Source: Synergistaceae bacterium
Lineage (GTDB): Bacteria > Synergistota > Synergistia > Synergistales > Aminobacteriaceae
DNA: 64,000 bases
NCBI GenBank assembly: GCA_009783355.1
Contig: WRHH01000011.1
Location: forward strand, 1 to 64,000
Direction of reading: 5' to 3'
The number at the start of each line of letters is the position of its first letter. Within the stretch, counting starts at the first letter, position 1. The notes beneath the pieces were generated by a model. It was not told the DNA's origin. It searched no databases and saw only the letters and a list, made by a program, of their open reading frames with translations. The position numbers were made by a program, and so were the translations under genes. Shown here one piece after another: positions 26,654 to 34,741 of this stretch.

Positions 26654-26840
26654 AAAATACCTCCGAATTGTTTAAAGGTTACTTAAAAAATACAACAAAA
26701 TCTTTGCCCGCGAAAACTAATCTTTACGGGCGCATTACCAATTTTGTAATTTTAACATTTATAATTAAAAATTGAACATAAATATATCGTAAAAATATTT
26801 TTGCATTATAATGTTCCTAATGTTTAAAGGAGTGATTAAA

Positions 26841-28994
26841 TTGAATTATTTCGAGACCATATCAAGCGAGCAAAATATACGCCCTGAGCAAGTGGAGGCA
26901 GTTCTCAAACTTTTTGACGAGGGCAGCACTGTTCCTTTTATTGCACGATATAGGAAAGAAGCGACGGGGGAGCTTGATGAGGTCGCAATAACTGCAATCC
27001 GCGACAGGCATGAAAAACTGGTTGAGCTTGAAAAACGCAGGGAGGCCATAATCGCTTCGCTACAAGAGCGCGAACTCCTGACAGATGAGCTACGGGGCAA
27101 GATAGAAAAGGCCGGAACCATGACGACGCTTGAGGATATCTATCTTCCATTCCGCCCAAAACGTAAGACCCGCGCTTCAATCGCTGCAGAGAAGGGGCTT
27201 AGCCCTCTTGCGGATGAGATTTTGGCTCAGACGGAGCTGCAAGTTTCGGAATTAGCAGCTAAGTATTTATCTGAAAACGTCCCGAATGTGGAGGAAGCCT
27301 TAAAAGGAGCATCCGACATAATAGCCGAACGGGTCAGCGAGGATATGGACACTCGCTCTCATGTGAGGCGAATATTTGCGAGGAGCGGAGTTTTGCGAAG
27401 CGCGCGCGCTAAAATCAAGGAGGATGAGCTTGAAAAATCCGAGGCGGCAGAAAAGTACCGCGACTGGTTTGAGTGGTCGGAACCCGTCGCAAAAGCGCCG
27501 TCGCACAGGGTATTAGCTCTCCTGCGAGGCGAGAGGGAAGGCTGCTTGTCGATAGACGTCGCCCCTCTTGATGACGAGCCGATTGTGATAATGAAAAGGA
27601 ATTTTATAAAAGGTTCCGGCGAATCATCAAGGCTTGTTGGTAAAGCTATTGAAGACGGATATAAGAGATTGCTCAAGCCTTCAATGGAGACGGAACTTCG
27701 TAACGCCCTCAAGAAAAAAGCTGATGGCGAGGCGATAAGGGTCTTCGCTCAGAATGTAAAGGAAGTGCTGATGTCCCCTCCGATGGGAGCAAAGCGCGTA
27801 ATAGCAATTGATCCAGGGCTTCGCACCGGATGCAAACTTGTCTGTCTTGGGGGCGGAGGGGAGCTGCTTCACCATGAAGTCATACAGCCTCATCAGTCGA
27901 CAGGCGCAAGAATGGCTGCTGCAAACAGAATGCGCGAGCTTACTGATAAATTCAACCCGGAAGCTATTGCTATAGGGAACGGAACTGCGGGCAGGGAAAC
28001 GGAGCAATTTGTAAAGGAACTCAAGTTGCCCGAAATGATTCATATTGTTTCCGTGAACGAGAGCGGCGCTTCAGTCTATTCAGCTTCGGAAGCCGCGAGG
28101 CGGGAGTTCCCGGAGGAGGATGTCACGGTTCGGGGAGCAGTCTCCATAGGGCGCAGGTTAATGGATCCCCTTGCGGAACTTATAAAAATCGACCCGAAGT
28201 CGATTGGCGTAGGCCAATATCAGCATGACGTCGATCAAAAAGAATTGAAACGCTCGCTTGACGATGTTGTGGCGCAGTGCGTGAATGCGGTGGGAGTTGA
28301 GGTTAATACCGCGTCTCCCGAACTGCTTTCGTATGTCTCAGGGCTCAACTCAAAGGTAGCTCTATCCATAATAAAGACAAGAGAAGAATTGGGAGGGTTC
28401 AAGTCTCGCGTACAATTGAAGAAAGTGCCCCATCTAGGAGCGAAAACTTTCGAGCAGGCAGCCGGTTTCTTGCGGATTCGAGGCGGGGACGACCCGCTTG
28501 ACGCAAGCGCTGTCCACCCTGAGCGTTATAATCTTGTCGGAAAAATGGCAAGCGATATAAAATGCAGTATAGCTGATCTCATTAACGACGAGGGGCTTCG
28601 CTCCAGAATAGAAATTTCAAAATTTGTCACAGACGACGTTGGAATTCCGACGTTGAGGGATATAATGAGCGAACTTGCCAAGCCCGGTCGCGACCCTCGC
28701 GCGGTTTTTGAGGCCGCCGCCTTTGACGAGTCCATAAAAGATATAACCGACCTGAAGGTCGGGGTCGTGCTGCAGGGAATTGTGACGAATGTCACAGCTT
28801 TCGGCGCCTTTGTAGACTTGGGAGTTCATCAGGACGGGCTCGTCCATGTCAGCAAAATCTCGGACAAGTATATTACGGAGCCGGGCAGCGTGCTTCATGC
28901 AGGACAGCAGGTTAAAGTCGCGGTCATAGATATAGATATTAAGAGGCGCAGAATTTCGCTCTCGATGAAATCGGGAGACCTTAATATACAATGA
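26841..28994 (+). CDS. tex: Tex-family RNA-binding transcription accessory protein
   Basis: A 717-residue Tex protein. Order: N-terminal helical region (FIARYRKEATGELDEVAI; TLEDIYLPFRPKRKTRA), YqgF/RNase H-like domain (VIAIDPGLRTGCKLVCL), helix-hairpin-helix part (GVEVNTASPELLSYVSGL; VPHLGAKTFEQAAGFLRI) and a C-terminal S1 RNA-binding domain (GVVLQGIVTNVTAFGAFVDL, HQDGLVHVSKISDKYI). The start is TTG 26841, well placed after AAAGGAGTG at 26826-26834; ATG 26811 precedes that site. Divergent from ileS. It ends in a repeat-built terminator. Confidence 0.95.
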   Translation: MNYFETISSEQNIRPEQVEAVLKLFDEGSTVPFIARYRKEATGELDEVAITAIRDRHEKLVELEKRREAIIASLQERELLTDELRGKIEKAGTMTTLEDIYLPFRPKRKTRASIAAEKGLSPLADEILAQTELQVSELAAKYLSENVPNVEEALKGASDIIAERVSEDMDTRSHVRRIFARSGVLRSARAKIKEDELEKSEAAEKYRDWFEWSEPVAKAPSHRVLALLRGEREGCLSIDVAPLDDEPIVIMKRNFIKGSGESSRLVGKAIEDGYKRLLKPSMETELRNALKKKADGEAIRVFAQNVKEVLMSPPMGAKRVIAIDPGLRTGCKLVCLGGGGELLHHEVIQPHQSTGARMAAANRMRELTDKFNPEAIAIGNGTAGRETEQFVKELKLPEMIHIVSVNESGASVYSASEAARREFPEEDVTVRGAVSIGRRLMDPLAELIKIDPKSIGVGQYQHDVDQKELKRSLDDVVAQCVNAVGVEVNTASPELLSYVSGLNSKVALSIIKTREELGGFKSRVQLKKVPHLGAKTFEQAAGFLRIRGGDDPLDASAVHPERYNLVGKMASDIKCSIADLINDEGLRSRIEISKFVTDDVGIPTLRDIMSELAKPGRDPRAVFEAAAFDESIKDITDLKVGVVLQGIVTNVTAFGAFVDLGVHQDGLVHVSKISDKYITEPGSVLHAGQQVKVAVIDIDIKRRRISLSMKSGDLNIQ

Positions 28995-29100
28995 TCAATG
29001 TTCAATGCGCAATGTTCAATGAAAAGCAAAAGCAAAAACAAAAGCAAAGACAAAAGCAATCCATTGAACATTGAACATTGGACATTGTAATTTATTTTTT
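28989..29100 (+). terminator. Repeat-built hairpin terminator after tex
   Basis: Left arm (about 28990-29021) is made of CAATGTTCAATG words and the right arm (about 29061-29088) of CATTGAACATTGAACATTGG, its complement. The loop is an AAAGCA-rich run (29022-29060), and the T-rich TTTATTTTTT follows at 29091-29100. The stop codon of tex lies within the left arm. Confidence 0.7.
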
Positions 29101-29107
29101 TGGTATC

Positions 29108-29136
29108 TTGACAGTTGGGCTTTTAATTCATATAAT
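29108..29136 (+). promoter_or_regulatory. Consensus promoter of tRNA-Ala
   Basis: TTGACA at 29108-29113, exactly 17 bases, and TATAAT at 29131-29136: a perfect sigma-70 consensus, 18 bases before the tRNA. Confidence 0.88.
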
Positions 29137-29154
29137 CCCTGTTGTTTCGTTATT

Positions 29155-29230
<76 letters not shown>

Positions 29231-29260
29231 GTCTATAAAACAATGAAAAACAAATAAATC

Positions 29261-29381
29261 GGTGCTGTAACAAAAGCGGGCGGCAAAATGCCGCCCCTAC
29301 AATATATTGTGTTCATTATGCCGCTTGATCACAATATATTGTGGTCTGGGACGGCCAATATACTACTTTTGTTACAGCCCC
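29261..29381 (-). mobile_element. MITE-like element, copy 1 (121 bp)
   Basis: Bounded by 16-bp terminal inverted repeats with one mismatch (GGTGCTGTAACAAAAG at 29261-29276 and CTTTTGTTACAGCCCC at 29366-29381). Inside are two ACAATATATTGT palindromes (29299-29310 and 29331-29342) and a GGGCGGCA/TGCCGCCC hairpin (29278-29296). Read as its reverse complement it aligns with 56583-56670 and 57584-57675. No coding capacity, so it would need a transposase in trans. Confidence 0.7.
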
Positions 29382-29469
29382 TTGTACTTCCGTTGTTATT
29401 GATGATAACGAAATAATTCTGCGTAGTATTGATACAAAACACCTTAATAAGAAGGATGGTGTGTAATAT

Positions 29470-29697
29470 ATGCAGGCTTATGAATTTTACGCTATGCCGG
29501 AAAATGGCGCTATTAAAATACCGGAACAGTACAGAAACAGAATTACATCTGGAGTAAAGGTAATAGTATTGGAGCAAAAACCAATCAGTGAGCGCAAAGG
29601 AGAAATAATATATCACCAAAAAAGTGATTTACTACTCTCGCCAACTATGAATACCAATGGTTGGAGATTTAGCAGGGATGAAGCCAATGAACGATAG
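29470..29697 (+). CDS. Putative VapB-type antitoxin
   Basis: A 75-residue protein. The N-terminal half (YEFYAMPENGAIKIPEQYRN then GVKVIVLEQ) has the beta-strand pattern of an AbrB/SpoVT- or MazE-like antitoxin: an aliphatic strand, PENGAIKIPE turn, then a second strand. The C-terminal tail is polar. Its stop overlaps the start of the PIN-domain gene, the usual antitoxin-toxin arrangement. The exact family was not recognised; identity as antitoxin rests mainly on context. Confidence 0.68.
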   Translation: MQAYEFYAMPENGAIKIPEQYRNRITSGVKVIVLEQKPISERKGEIIYHQKSDLLLSPTMNTNGWRFSRDEANER

Positions 29698-30112
29698 GGT
29701 TTTTTTGGATACAAACGTACTAATCTATTTCTATTCAGATGATGACGAGATCAAACGGAATATTGCTTATCACACGTTGAACAACCATGATTGCGTGACT
29801 AATATACAAGCATTGAGCGAGTCATGTAATGTTTGGTTAAAAAAATATAGCTGGAATACTGAGAAAATCAAGGCACATTTAGACAATATTGAGTTGGTCT
29901 GTAACGAGATTCTCTCAATCCACAGAAGTACGATAACCAAGGCGCTCGCTCTAAAAGGTCGTTACGGTTATTCGTATTACGATTGCTTAATGCTTGCTTC
30001 GGCATTAGACGGCGATTGCCGGATTATTTTCACAGAAGACATGAGTGACGGTCAGATAATTAACGACACACTTAAAATCGTAAATCCATTTGGAAAAACT
30101 CAATTTTATTGA
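29687..30112 (+). CDS. vapC: PIN-domain toxin, VapC-like
   Basis: A 141-residue PIN-domain protein starting at ATG 29687 (after AGCAGGG at 29671-29677), overlapping the antitoxin by 11 bases. Acidic residues: Asp in VFLDTNVLIYFYSDDD, Glu in QALSESCNVWLKK, Asp in YSYYDCLMLASALDGDC and the C-terminal TEDMSDGQ. This is the predicted nuclease of a toxin-antitoxin pair. A partial second copy of its first codons is at 31588-31618. Confidence 0.83.
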   Translation: MNDRVFLDTNVLIYFYSDDDEIKRNIAYHTLNNHDCVTNIQALSESCNVWLKKYSWNTEKIKAHLDNIELVCNEILSIHRSTITKALALKGRYGYSYYDCLMLASALDGDCRIIFTEDMSDGQIINDTLKIVNPFGKTQFY

Positions 30113-30192
30113 TTTGTTGTTTTATCATCGTGTGCTATCCTGTCTGGTTGCTTTTAAATTGAGCAAAGCATCGAAGTACAGCTTCAAACGTG

Positions 30193-31356
30193 TTACACGG
30201 CTTCATTTGTACCAGTTATATTTTTTCCTTTTAAAAGGCATAGATGCTTTATTCGGTTCATTACTGATTTCGCAATTGATGCTGATCGTTTTTGGTCAAC
30301 AGTTTTAGATAATGAAAATATATCCATTATTTCATCTTCGAAACCTCTAAATAATTCAGGCTCAAACCATGACATGTCTTTTACAAGTTTGATTTGCTCA
30401 TCATGATTTTTCTTAAATGGTTTACTTTCCATATTTTCCCCGACAAATTGAGTGTTATACCATAAGGATGTCCCGCTATCATAAATCGGCGCCAACCCTT
30501 TCCATTCCAAAGTAACTGGATTTCTTACAAATCCGAAATTATTATAGTGCCTGTCCTCATTTAAAATAATATAATCCACTACAATCATTTTATTTAGTGA
30601 TTCAACACAGTTTTCTATTTTATTTTTTTTGCAGCAATTAATAAGATGCCCATAATCCCCGACATTATTTTCCTTTTTATATTCTGTTATTATTCTGTAC
30701 GCTGGAATAAGCTCCGAATCTGGAGTAATAAAGTTTTCGCATAAACTGTATGGCTTTTCCTTATCATACAATAATGTATATTCAACATGTGGTACATTCA
30801 TCCTTCTCATTGCTGCCGAAGCAACAACCTCATTAAATGGTTCCTGTTCGTAAACTCCGCTTCCCCCTTTCATTAATATACGTTTTTCATCTGCTATTAT
30901 CCATTTTTTACGCAGCCAACCATCTGATGTATTATCCGGTGATATAAAGTTTATTTCTGCATTTTTTATATTTTTTGAGCCAAATAGCAATTCGCCCATA
31001 TCTTTTGAAAAATCATTTTGAAAAAAATTTATTTTTTCCCATTCTAAACCATGTTCTTCGGGGCTTATCCAATAATGGTCAGACAAACTTAATCCATAGC
31101 ACTTAACTATAAGCGATGATGTGTCATTTAAATTTATATTTTCCAATACTCTGCCTATACCATCACGGCTTGCCGGTATCGAGCGTCCTCTTAACCAATC
31201 GTTCATTTTCGCGCGATTCACATCATCTTTTACTTTTGTTCCTACCGGCAAATGTTCAGGATTTTTTAGGCTGTACATTTTGATAATATTTGCATCTTCA
31301 GGATCAATCTCCATATCAACTACTGGAATATTTTTATGCATTAAGGTACATCGCAT
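30193..31356 (-). CDS. HipA/CtkA-like protein kinase
   Basis: A 387-residue protein with the HipA-like kinase core: catalytic loop VVDYIILNEDRHYNNFGFVR (Asp and Asn of the NxDRHxxN motif) and the metal-binding Asp in LAPIYDSGTSLWY. A phosphate-binding segment RILMKGGSGVYEQEPFNEVV precedes it. The N-terminal about 110 residues include WLRGRSIPASRDGI, frequent in kinases of this type annotated as excisionase-like in Firmicutes. HipA kinases phosphorylate proteins such as GltX and cause growth arrest; no HipB partner is seen beside this gene. AAGGAGGAA precedes the ATG. It lies between the intact vapC and a fragment copy of it. Confidence 0.75.
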   Translation of the reverse strand: MRCTLMHKNIPVVDMEIDPEDANIIKMYSLKNPEHLPVGTKVKDDVNRAKMNDWLRGRSIPASRDGIGRVLENINLNDTSSLIVKCYGLSLSDHYWISPEEHGLEWEKINFFQNDFSKDMGELLFGSKNIKNAEINFISPDNTSDGWLRKKWIIADEKRILMKGGSGVYEQEPFNEVVASAAMRRMNVPHVEYTLLYDKEKPYSLCENFITPDSELIPAYRIITEYKKENNVGDYGHLINCCKKNKIENCVESLNKMIVVDYIILNEDRHYNNFGFVRNPVTLEWKGLAPIYDSGTSLWYNTQFVGENMESKPFKKNHDEQIKLVKDMSWFEPELFRGFEDEIMDIFSLSKTVDQKRSASIAKSVMNRIKHLCLLKGKNITGTNEAV

Positions 31357-31389
31357 GGCGGTATTCCTCCTTGAGAATCTAAGTATTTA

Positions 31390-31590
31390 TCAGTTCAGTT
31401 TCAACCGGTCTGACCTCTTTATGGCTTGCCCCGTACTATCGACTTCATAGTCGATGCCGCATTGTTTGTAGTATACCATTTTGCCCAGCCTCGCAGCCCG
31501 AAGCTTCAGAAGGTTCATGCGGCGCTTTTTTGAGATGGACTGGGCGAGCAAGGTGATGGCTTTCAGCGTCAGTTCTCTTGAAGAGGGCTT
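31390..31590 (-). pseudogene. Unrecognised minus-strand ORF fragment upstream of the HipA-like gene
   Basis: An open frame ending at TGA 31390 encodes a basic peptide with KAITLLAQSISKKRRMNLLK and YYKQCGIDYEVDSTGQAIKR. It has no convincing start before the stop near 31618, except an internal ATG near 31514. It ends 33 bases before the HipA-like gene on the same strand, so it could be the remains of a partner or of a mobile-element gene. No family recognised. Confidence 0.35.
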
Positions 31591-31618
31591 TTTGAATACA
31601 AACGTATTAATCTATTTA
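31588..31618 (+). pseudogene. vapC 5' fragment (duplicate of 29700-29729)
   Basis: About 30 bases match the beginning of the intact vapC at 29700-29729 with a few substitutions, and encode FLNTNVLIYL against FLDTNVLIYF. The first catalytic Asp has become Asn. The similarity stops after about ten codons. It forms a direct repeat flanking the HipA-like gene. Confidence 0.55.
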
Positions 31619-31731
31619 ATATTCTTTCTTACTCAATACTACTACTATTTCCTACGGGGTTTAAGCTATACTATATTACAGAGTTAAGAGTTTAGTATGG
31701 TAATATCGGGAAGGGATACTATGTAACAAAG

Positions 31732-31900
31732 GGCGCCTACCAAGCTTGCTAAATATTTCTTGGCGTTAGGGCAGCCTGCTTCAGGGCAAGCTTGAAAACG
31801 GAGAACCCCAACTCCAAAATAAAAGAGGCCGTTTGACCACGCTGCGCGTTAGCAGTGAGGCTGAAAAAGGAGAACCGCAACTCCAGAGTAAAAGAGGCAT
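31732..31900 (+). promoter_or_regulatory. Tandem-repeat leader of the M14 carboxypeptidase gene
   Basis: Two imperfect copies of a 40-base unit (about 31790-31829 and 31858-31898), each with a short hairpin GGAG-AACC(C/G)CAA-CTCC followed by a purine-rich tract ending AAAAGAGGC. Each is preceded by another small hairpin (CCTG-CTT-CAGG; CTGC...GCAG). A longer pairing CCAAG/CTTGG lies at 31740-31762. The two copies can also be read in one frame as related peptides (LKTENPNSKIKEAV and LKKENRNSRVKEAYF), so a decayed coding duplication is an alternative to a regulatory RNA. Confidence 0.4.
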
Positions 31901-31923
31901 ACTTTTAATAGGAGGTTTTTTTA

Positions 31924-34611
31924 GTGTTTAAGAAAAGATATTTACTAATGGCAATGTTGATTTTGTTTTTTGCTTCTTCCGCGTTTGCCGGCGGCGGAGC
32001 TCCTGCAAATCCATATAGGGGAACAAATAACGTTTCAGAGACAACTTTGCCTTCTGCAATTGAGCAGTATTATTGGGATAACTTGCCTCAGGCGGCAAAA
32101 GATTATGACATGCCAACCTTTACGAGGCCGGGATGGAGTTCTTCCGTAAGAGGCTCATCAGTTTACGGCAGGATGACCGCTCACGAGGACATGATTGAGT
32201 ACCTTGAGGCTCTTCCGAAGGAAAACATGCAAATGCGCTTTGTTGCCGAGATACTTACGTACAACACCAGCGCCTCTACCCCCGAAAACCTGGGAATGCC
32301 AGTGAGATCCTTCCCATACCCGCTTTGTGTCTTCACAAGAGAGGGCGTTTTTGGTCCGGAAGAAGTGAAAGCCCTCGGCAAACCAGTGCTTCTCTTTGAA
32401 GGTTCCATACACGGGAACGAGTCTGCCGCAATGGAAGGTATGATGCACCTTGCCAAAAGGCTTGCCGATCCCACCCATGTTGAGACCCTCAATCCGCTTT
32501 TGGACAAGGTTTCCGTGGTGATAATTCCGCGCTACAACGTTGACGGCAACTGGAAGAACATTCGCGAGTCCGACACGCTCCAGGCGTGGCACTATACGTC
32601 AACCGCTGCTGCCGATGCAAAAAGTAACTCATTCTCAAGGATTAACGGGCTTGATCTGAACCGCGACCAGACCGGTTTCGAGTCCCCGATAACTCGTTTA
32701 GTGAACCAAATCTGGAACGCTTACGAGCCGTATTTAATCGGCGACGGACATCAGCAGGGGATTTCAACCGGCACTTCCGCCTGGAATAACGGCATTGCGA
32801 TTCTGTTCACTAGCAACCCGAACACACCGGAAGAGCTTGACGTTCTCGCTTACGATGGAATCACCGCAAAGTCCGACTACAACGACTCTTCCACGTGGGC
32901 AAACGTGGACTCTCTGGAATGGATTGCAAAGAGAGCGGCAAGAGCGGAAGGAAGGGATACGATGCCCTACGTCGGGACAGGATCTAACGTTTCGAGAGCC
33001 ACAACCCAACCTAATCCTTACGAATTCTATACAGGTTCAACCTGGTCAAACCCCGCCAATTATACTTTAGTTAGGAACTCCTTCCAGGAAGGGAACCCCG
33101 AAGAGGGTATAACCGACACTGCGGGGCGCCTCATGGGAGGTTTCGGAGTTCTTTGTGAAATATCGTCGCCGGGACAGGGACAAATCGGAGTTGCCTATCA
33201 TAACCGTATTCGGTCGTACGAGACGTTTTGCGCGTCGATGATCGAAGCGTTCGCCGATCCGGTACGCGGACCTATCCTTAAGGCCGGGGTCGACAACGCG
33301 AGAAAGGCAATGGCCGAGGGAACGTCCGTCAGGCCGGGCTTAACCACTCATGAGGGAGACTTCGTTATCTCTATTAAGAACACGAATCCTCAGCATTTGT
33401 CACACGAATACGGAGTCCCGGGAGAAGGTATTCCGACCCTTCGTTTGGTGAGAAACCCGGAACTTACAGCGGGCGATCCTGGTTGGAATACTCCCGTGGT
33501 ACGCAAAGACTTTATTGAGTCATGGATACACCGTTCGCGCTACGTTTCCGCTCAGGATTACAGAAATTCCGCTCATACCGCGCTGGATTATTCCGTCGTA
33601 AAACGCCCAACGGCATACATTCTTCACGGCCCGGACGCCGAGGCGATAGTCAAAGCGGCGGAGAGGGTTGCGTACACAGGCGTAAAGATTGAGCGCCTTG
33701 CAGAAGCCGTTACCATCCCCGTTGAATTCTACACAGTCACAGGATTTGGTCAGTCATTCCAGTACTTCAGAGGCTCTGAATTCCCCACGGGCGTTCCTCA
33801 GCTTTCCGTCGGAATCACCGGCGCGAGTAAGGGAGAGAAGGTCGTGGAGTTCCCGAAGGACTCCGTTGTTATCTACACGAACCAGTACAAGAGCCCTCAC
33901 GCCGCCTTGACCCTTGAGCCTGCGGGCGCGCGAAACTTTGGAAACTACTGGTACAGCAGGGCGTTCTCCAAGAAGGATGGGTTCCTTCCCGTAGCGCTAA
34001 ATCAGGATTTCCCGGTGTACCGCTTCATGGGGGACGCTTCAGAGCTAAACACATACTTTGCCGGCGACGTCAAAATGCTTCCCTTTGTCAGCGGCACGCA
34101 TATAGAGTTCCCGCTCCTTCTCACTCAGGAGGAAAAGGCGGAATTTACTGATTCAATAGCCAGAGGTCCGTTGCTTGCCTTCAGCAGCTTCAAAGTAAAT
34201 ATGCTGGCGGAAGACTTCGAGGCGTACCTCAAGAAAACCCAAAGACCGGGCGCCTGGTATGCATGGAATTGGGCCGAAGGAAGAGCCGAAGTGATAACTG
34301 CGGGAGAGAACGAATATGCAAAGCTTACCGTGGATAATATCGGGCCAGACAATAAAGTTATACTGTTCAAGGCGCAGGCGTTCGAGGTTGTCGCCGATGC
34401 GAAAGTCGAAAAACTGAACGGCAATCAAAACAAACTAACTATTTTCGTTACTGAGCTTTATAACGACCACGAAGTAGAATATGTACCGGTTACATTCATG
34501 ATCAACAACAACGCTGCCGGTACTTACAAAGTTGGACCCTACAATGTCTATGTTGACACCAAGGGCAACACCCAGATCCGCGAGTGTAAAGTATTAGGTT
34601 TTGTTGAATAA
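31924..34611 (+). CDS. Exported M14-family zinc carboxypeptidase
   Basis: An 895-residue protein starting at GTG 31924, after GGAGG at 31911-31915. Signal peptide MFKKRYLLMAMLILFFASSAFA. The M14 metal site is readable: HxxE in FEGSIHGNESAAMEGMMHLA and the third ligand His in YLIGDGHQQG; substrate-binding residues in INGLDLNRDQTG. Glutamate expected as general base is likely in GVLCEISSPGQGQ. The catalytic domain spans about 70-480; the C-terminal 400 residues are unassigned and beta-rich. Such large exported enzymes in Synergistota-like organisms would serve amino-acid fermentation by trimming peptides. The unusual tandem-repeat leader precedes it. Confidence 0.85.
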   Translation: MFKKRYLLMAMLILFFASSAFAGGGAPANPYRGTNNVSETTLPSAIEQYYWDNLPQAAKDYDMPTFTRPGWSSSVRGSSVYGRMTAHEDMIEYLEALPKENMQMRFVAEILTYNTSASTPENLGMPVRSFPYPLCVFTREGVFGPEEVKALGKPVLLFEGSIHGNESAAMEGMMHLAKRLADPTHVETLNPLLDKVSVVIIPRYNVDGNWKNIRESDTLQAWHYTSTAAADAKSNSFSRINGLDLNRDQTGFESPITRLVNQIWNAYEPYLIGDGHQQGISTGTSAWNNGIAILFTSNPNTPEELDVLAYDGITAKSDYNDSSTWANVDSLEWIAKRAARAEGRDTMPYVGTGSNVSRATTQPNPYEFYTGSTWSNPANYTLVRNSFQEGNPEEGITDTAGRLMGGFGVLCEISSPGQGQIGVAYHNRIRSYETFCASMIEAFADPVRGPILKAGVDNARKAMAEGTSVRPGLTTHEGDFVISIKNTNPQHLSHEYGVPGEGIPTLRLVRNPELTAGDPGWNTPVVRKDFIESWIHRSRYVSAQDYRNSAHTALDYSVVKRPTAYILHGPDAEAIVKAAERVAYTGVKIERLAEAVTIPVEFYTVTGFGQSFQYFRGSEFPTGVPQLSVGITGASKGEKVVEFPKDSVVIYTNQYKSPHAALTLEPAGARNFGNYWYSRAFSKKDGFLPVALNQDFPVYRFMGDASELNTYFAGDVKMLPFVSGTHIEFPLLLTQEEKAEFTDSIARGPLLAFSSFKVNMLAEDFEAYLKKTQRPGAWYAWNWAEGRAEVITAGENEYAKLTVDNIGPDNKVILFKAQAFEVVADAKVEKLNGNQNKLTIFVTELYNDHEVEYVPVTFMINNNAAGTYKVGPYNVYVDTKGNTQIRECKVLGFVE

Positions 34612-34741
34612 AGTAACGGCAATACCGACAAGCAGCTTTAATTTATCAGGCTCTCGGATTTTCCGGGGGCCTGTTTTTAATTAACGCTCAATAAGGTGAT
34701 ATATTATATGCAGTTCATTAATAATGGGGGTCGCTATAGCT

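Noticed and set aside
26654-26840. T-box leader for ileS
   Set aside because: No T-box sequence (TGGNACCGCG-like) or specifier stem; only a normal divergent promoter region.
31790-31898. Two 40-base repeats considered as a minimal CRISPR
   Set aside because: Only two imperfect copies, each with an internal hairpin, and no cas genes.
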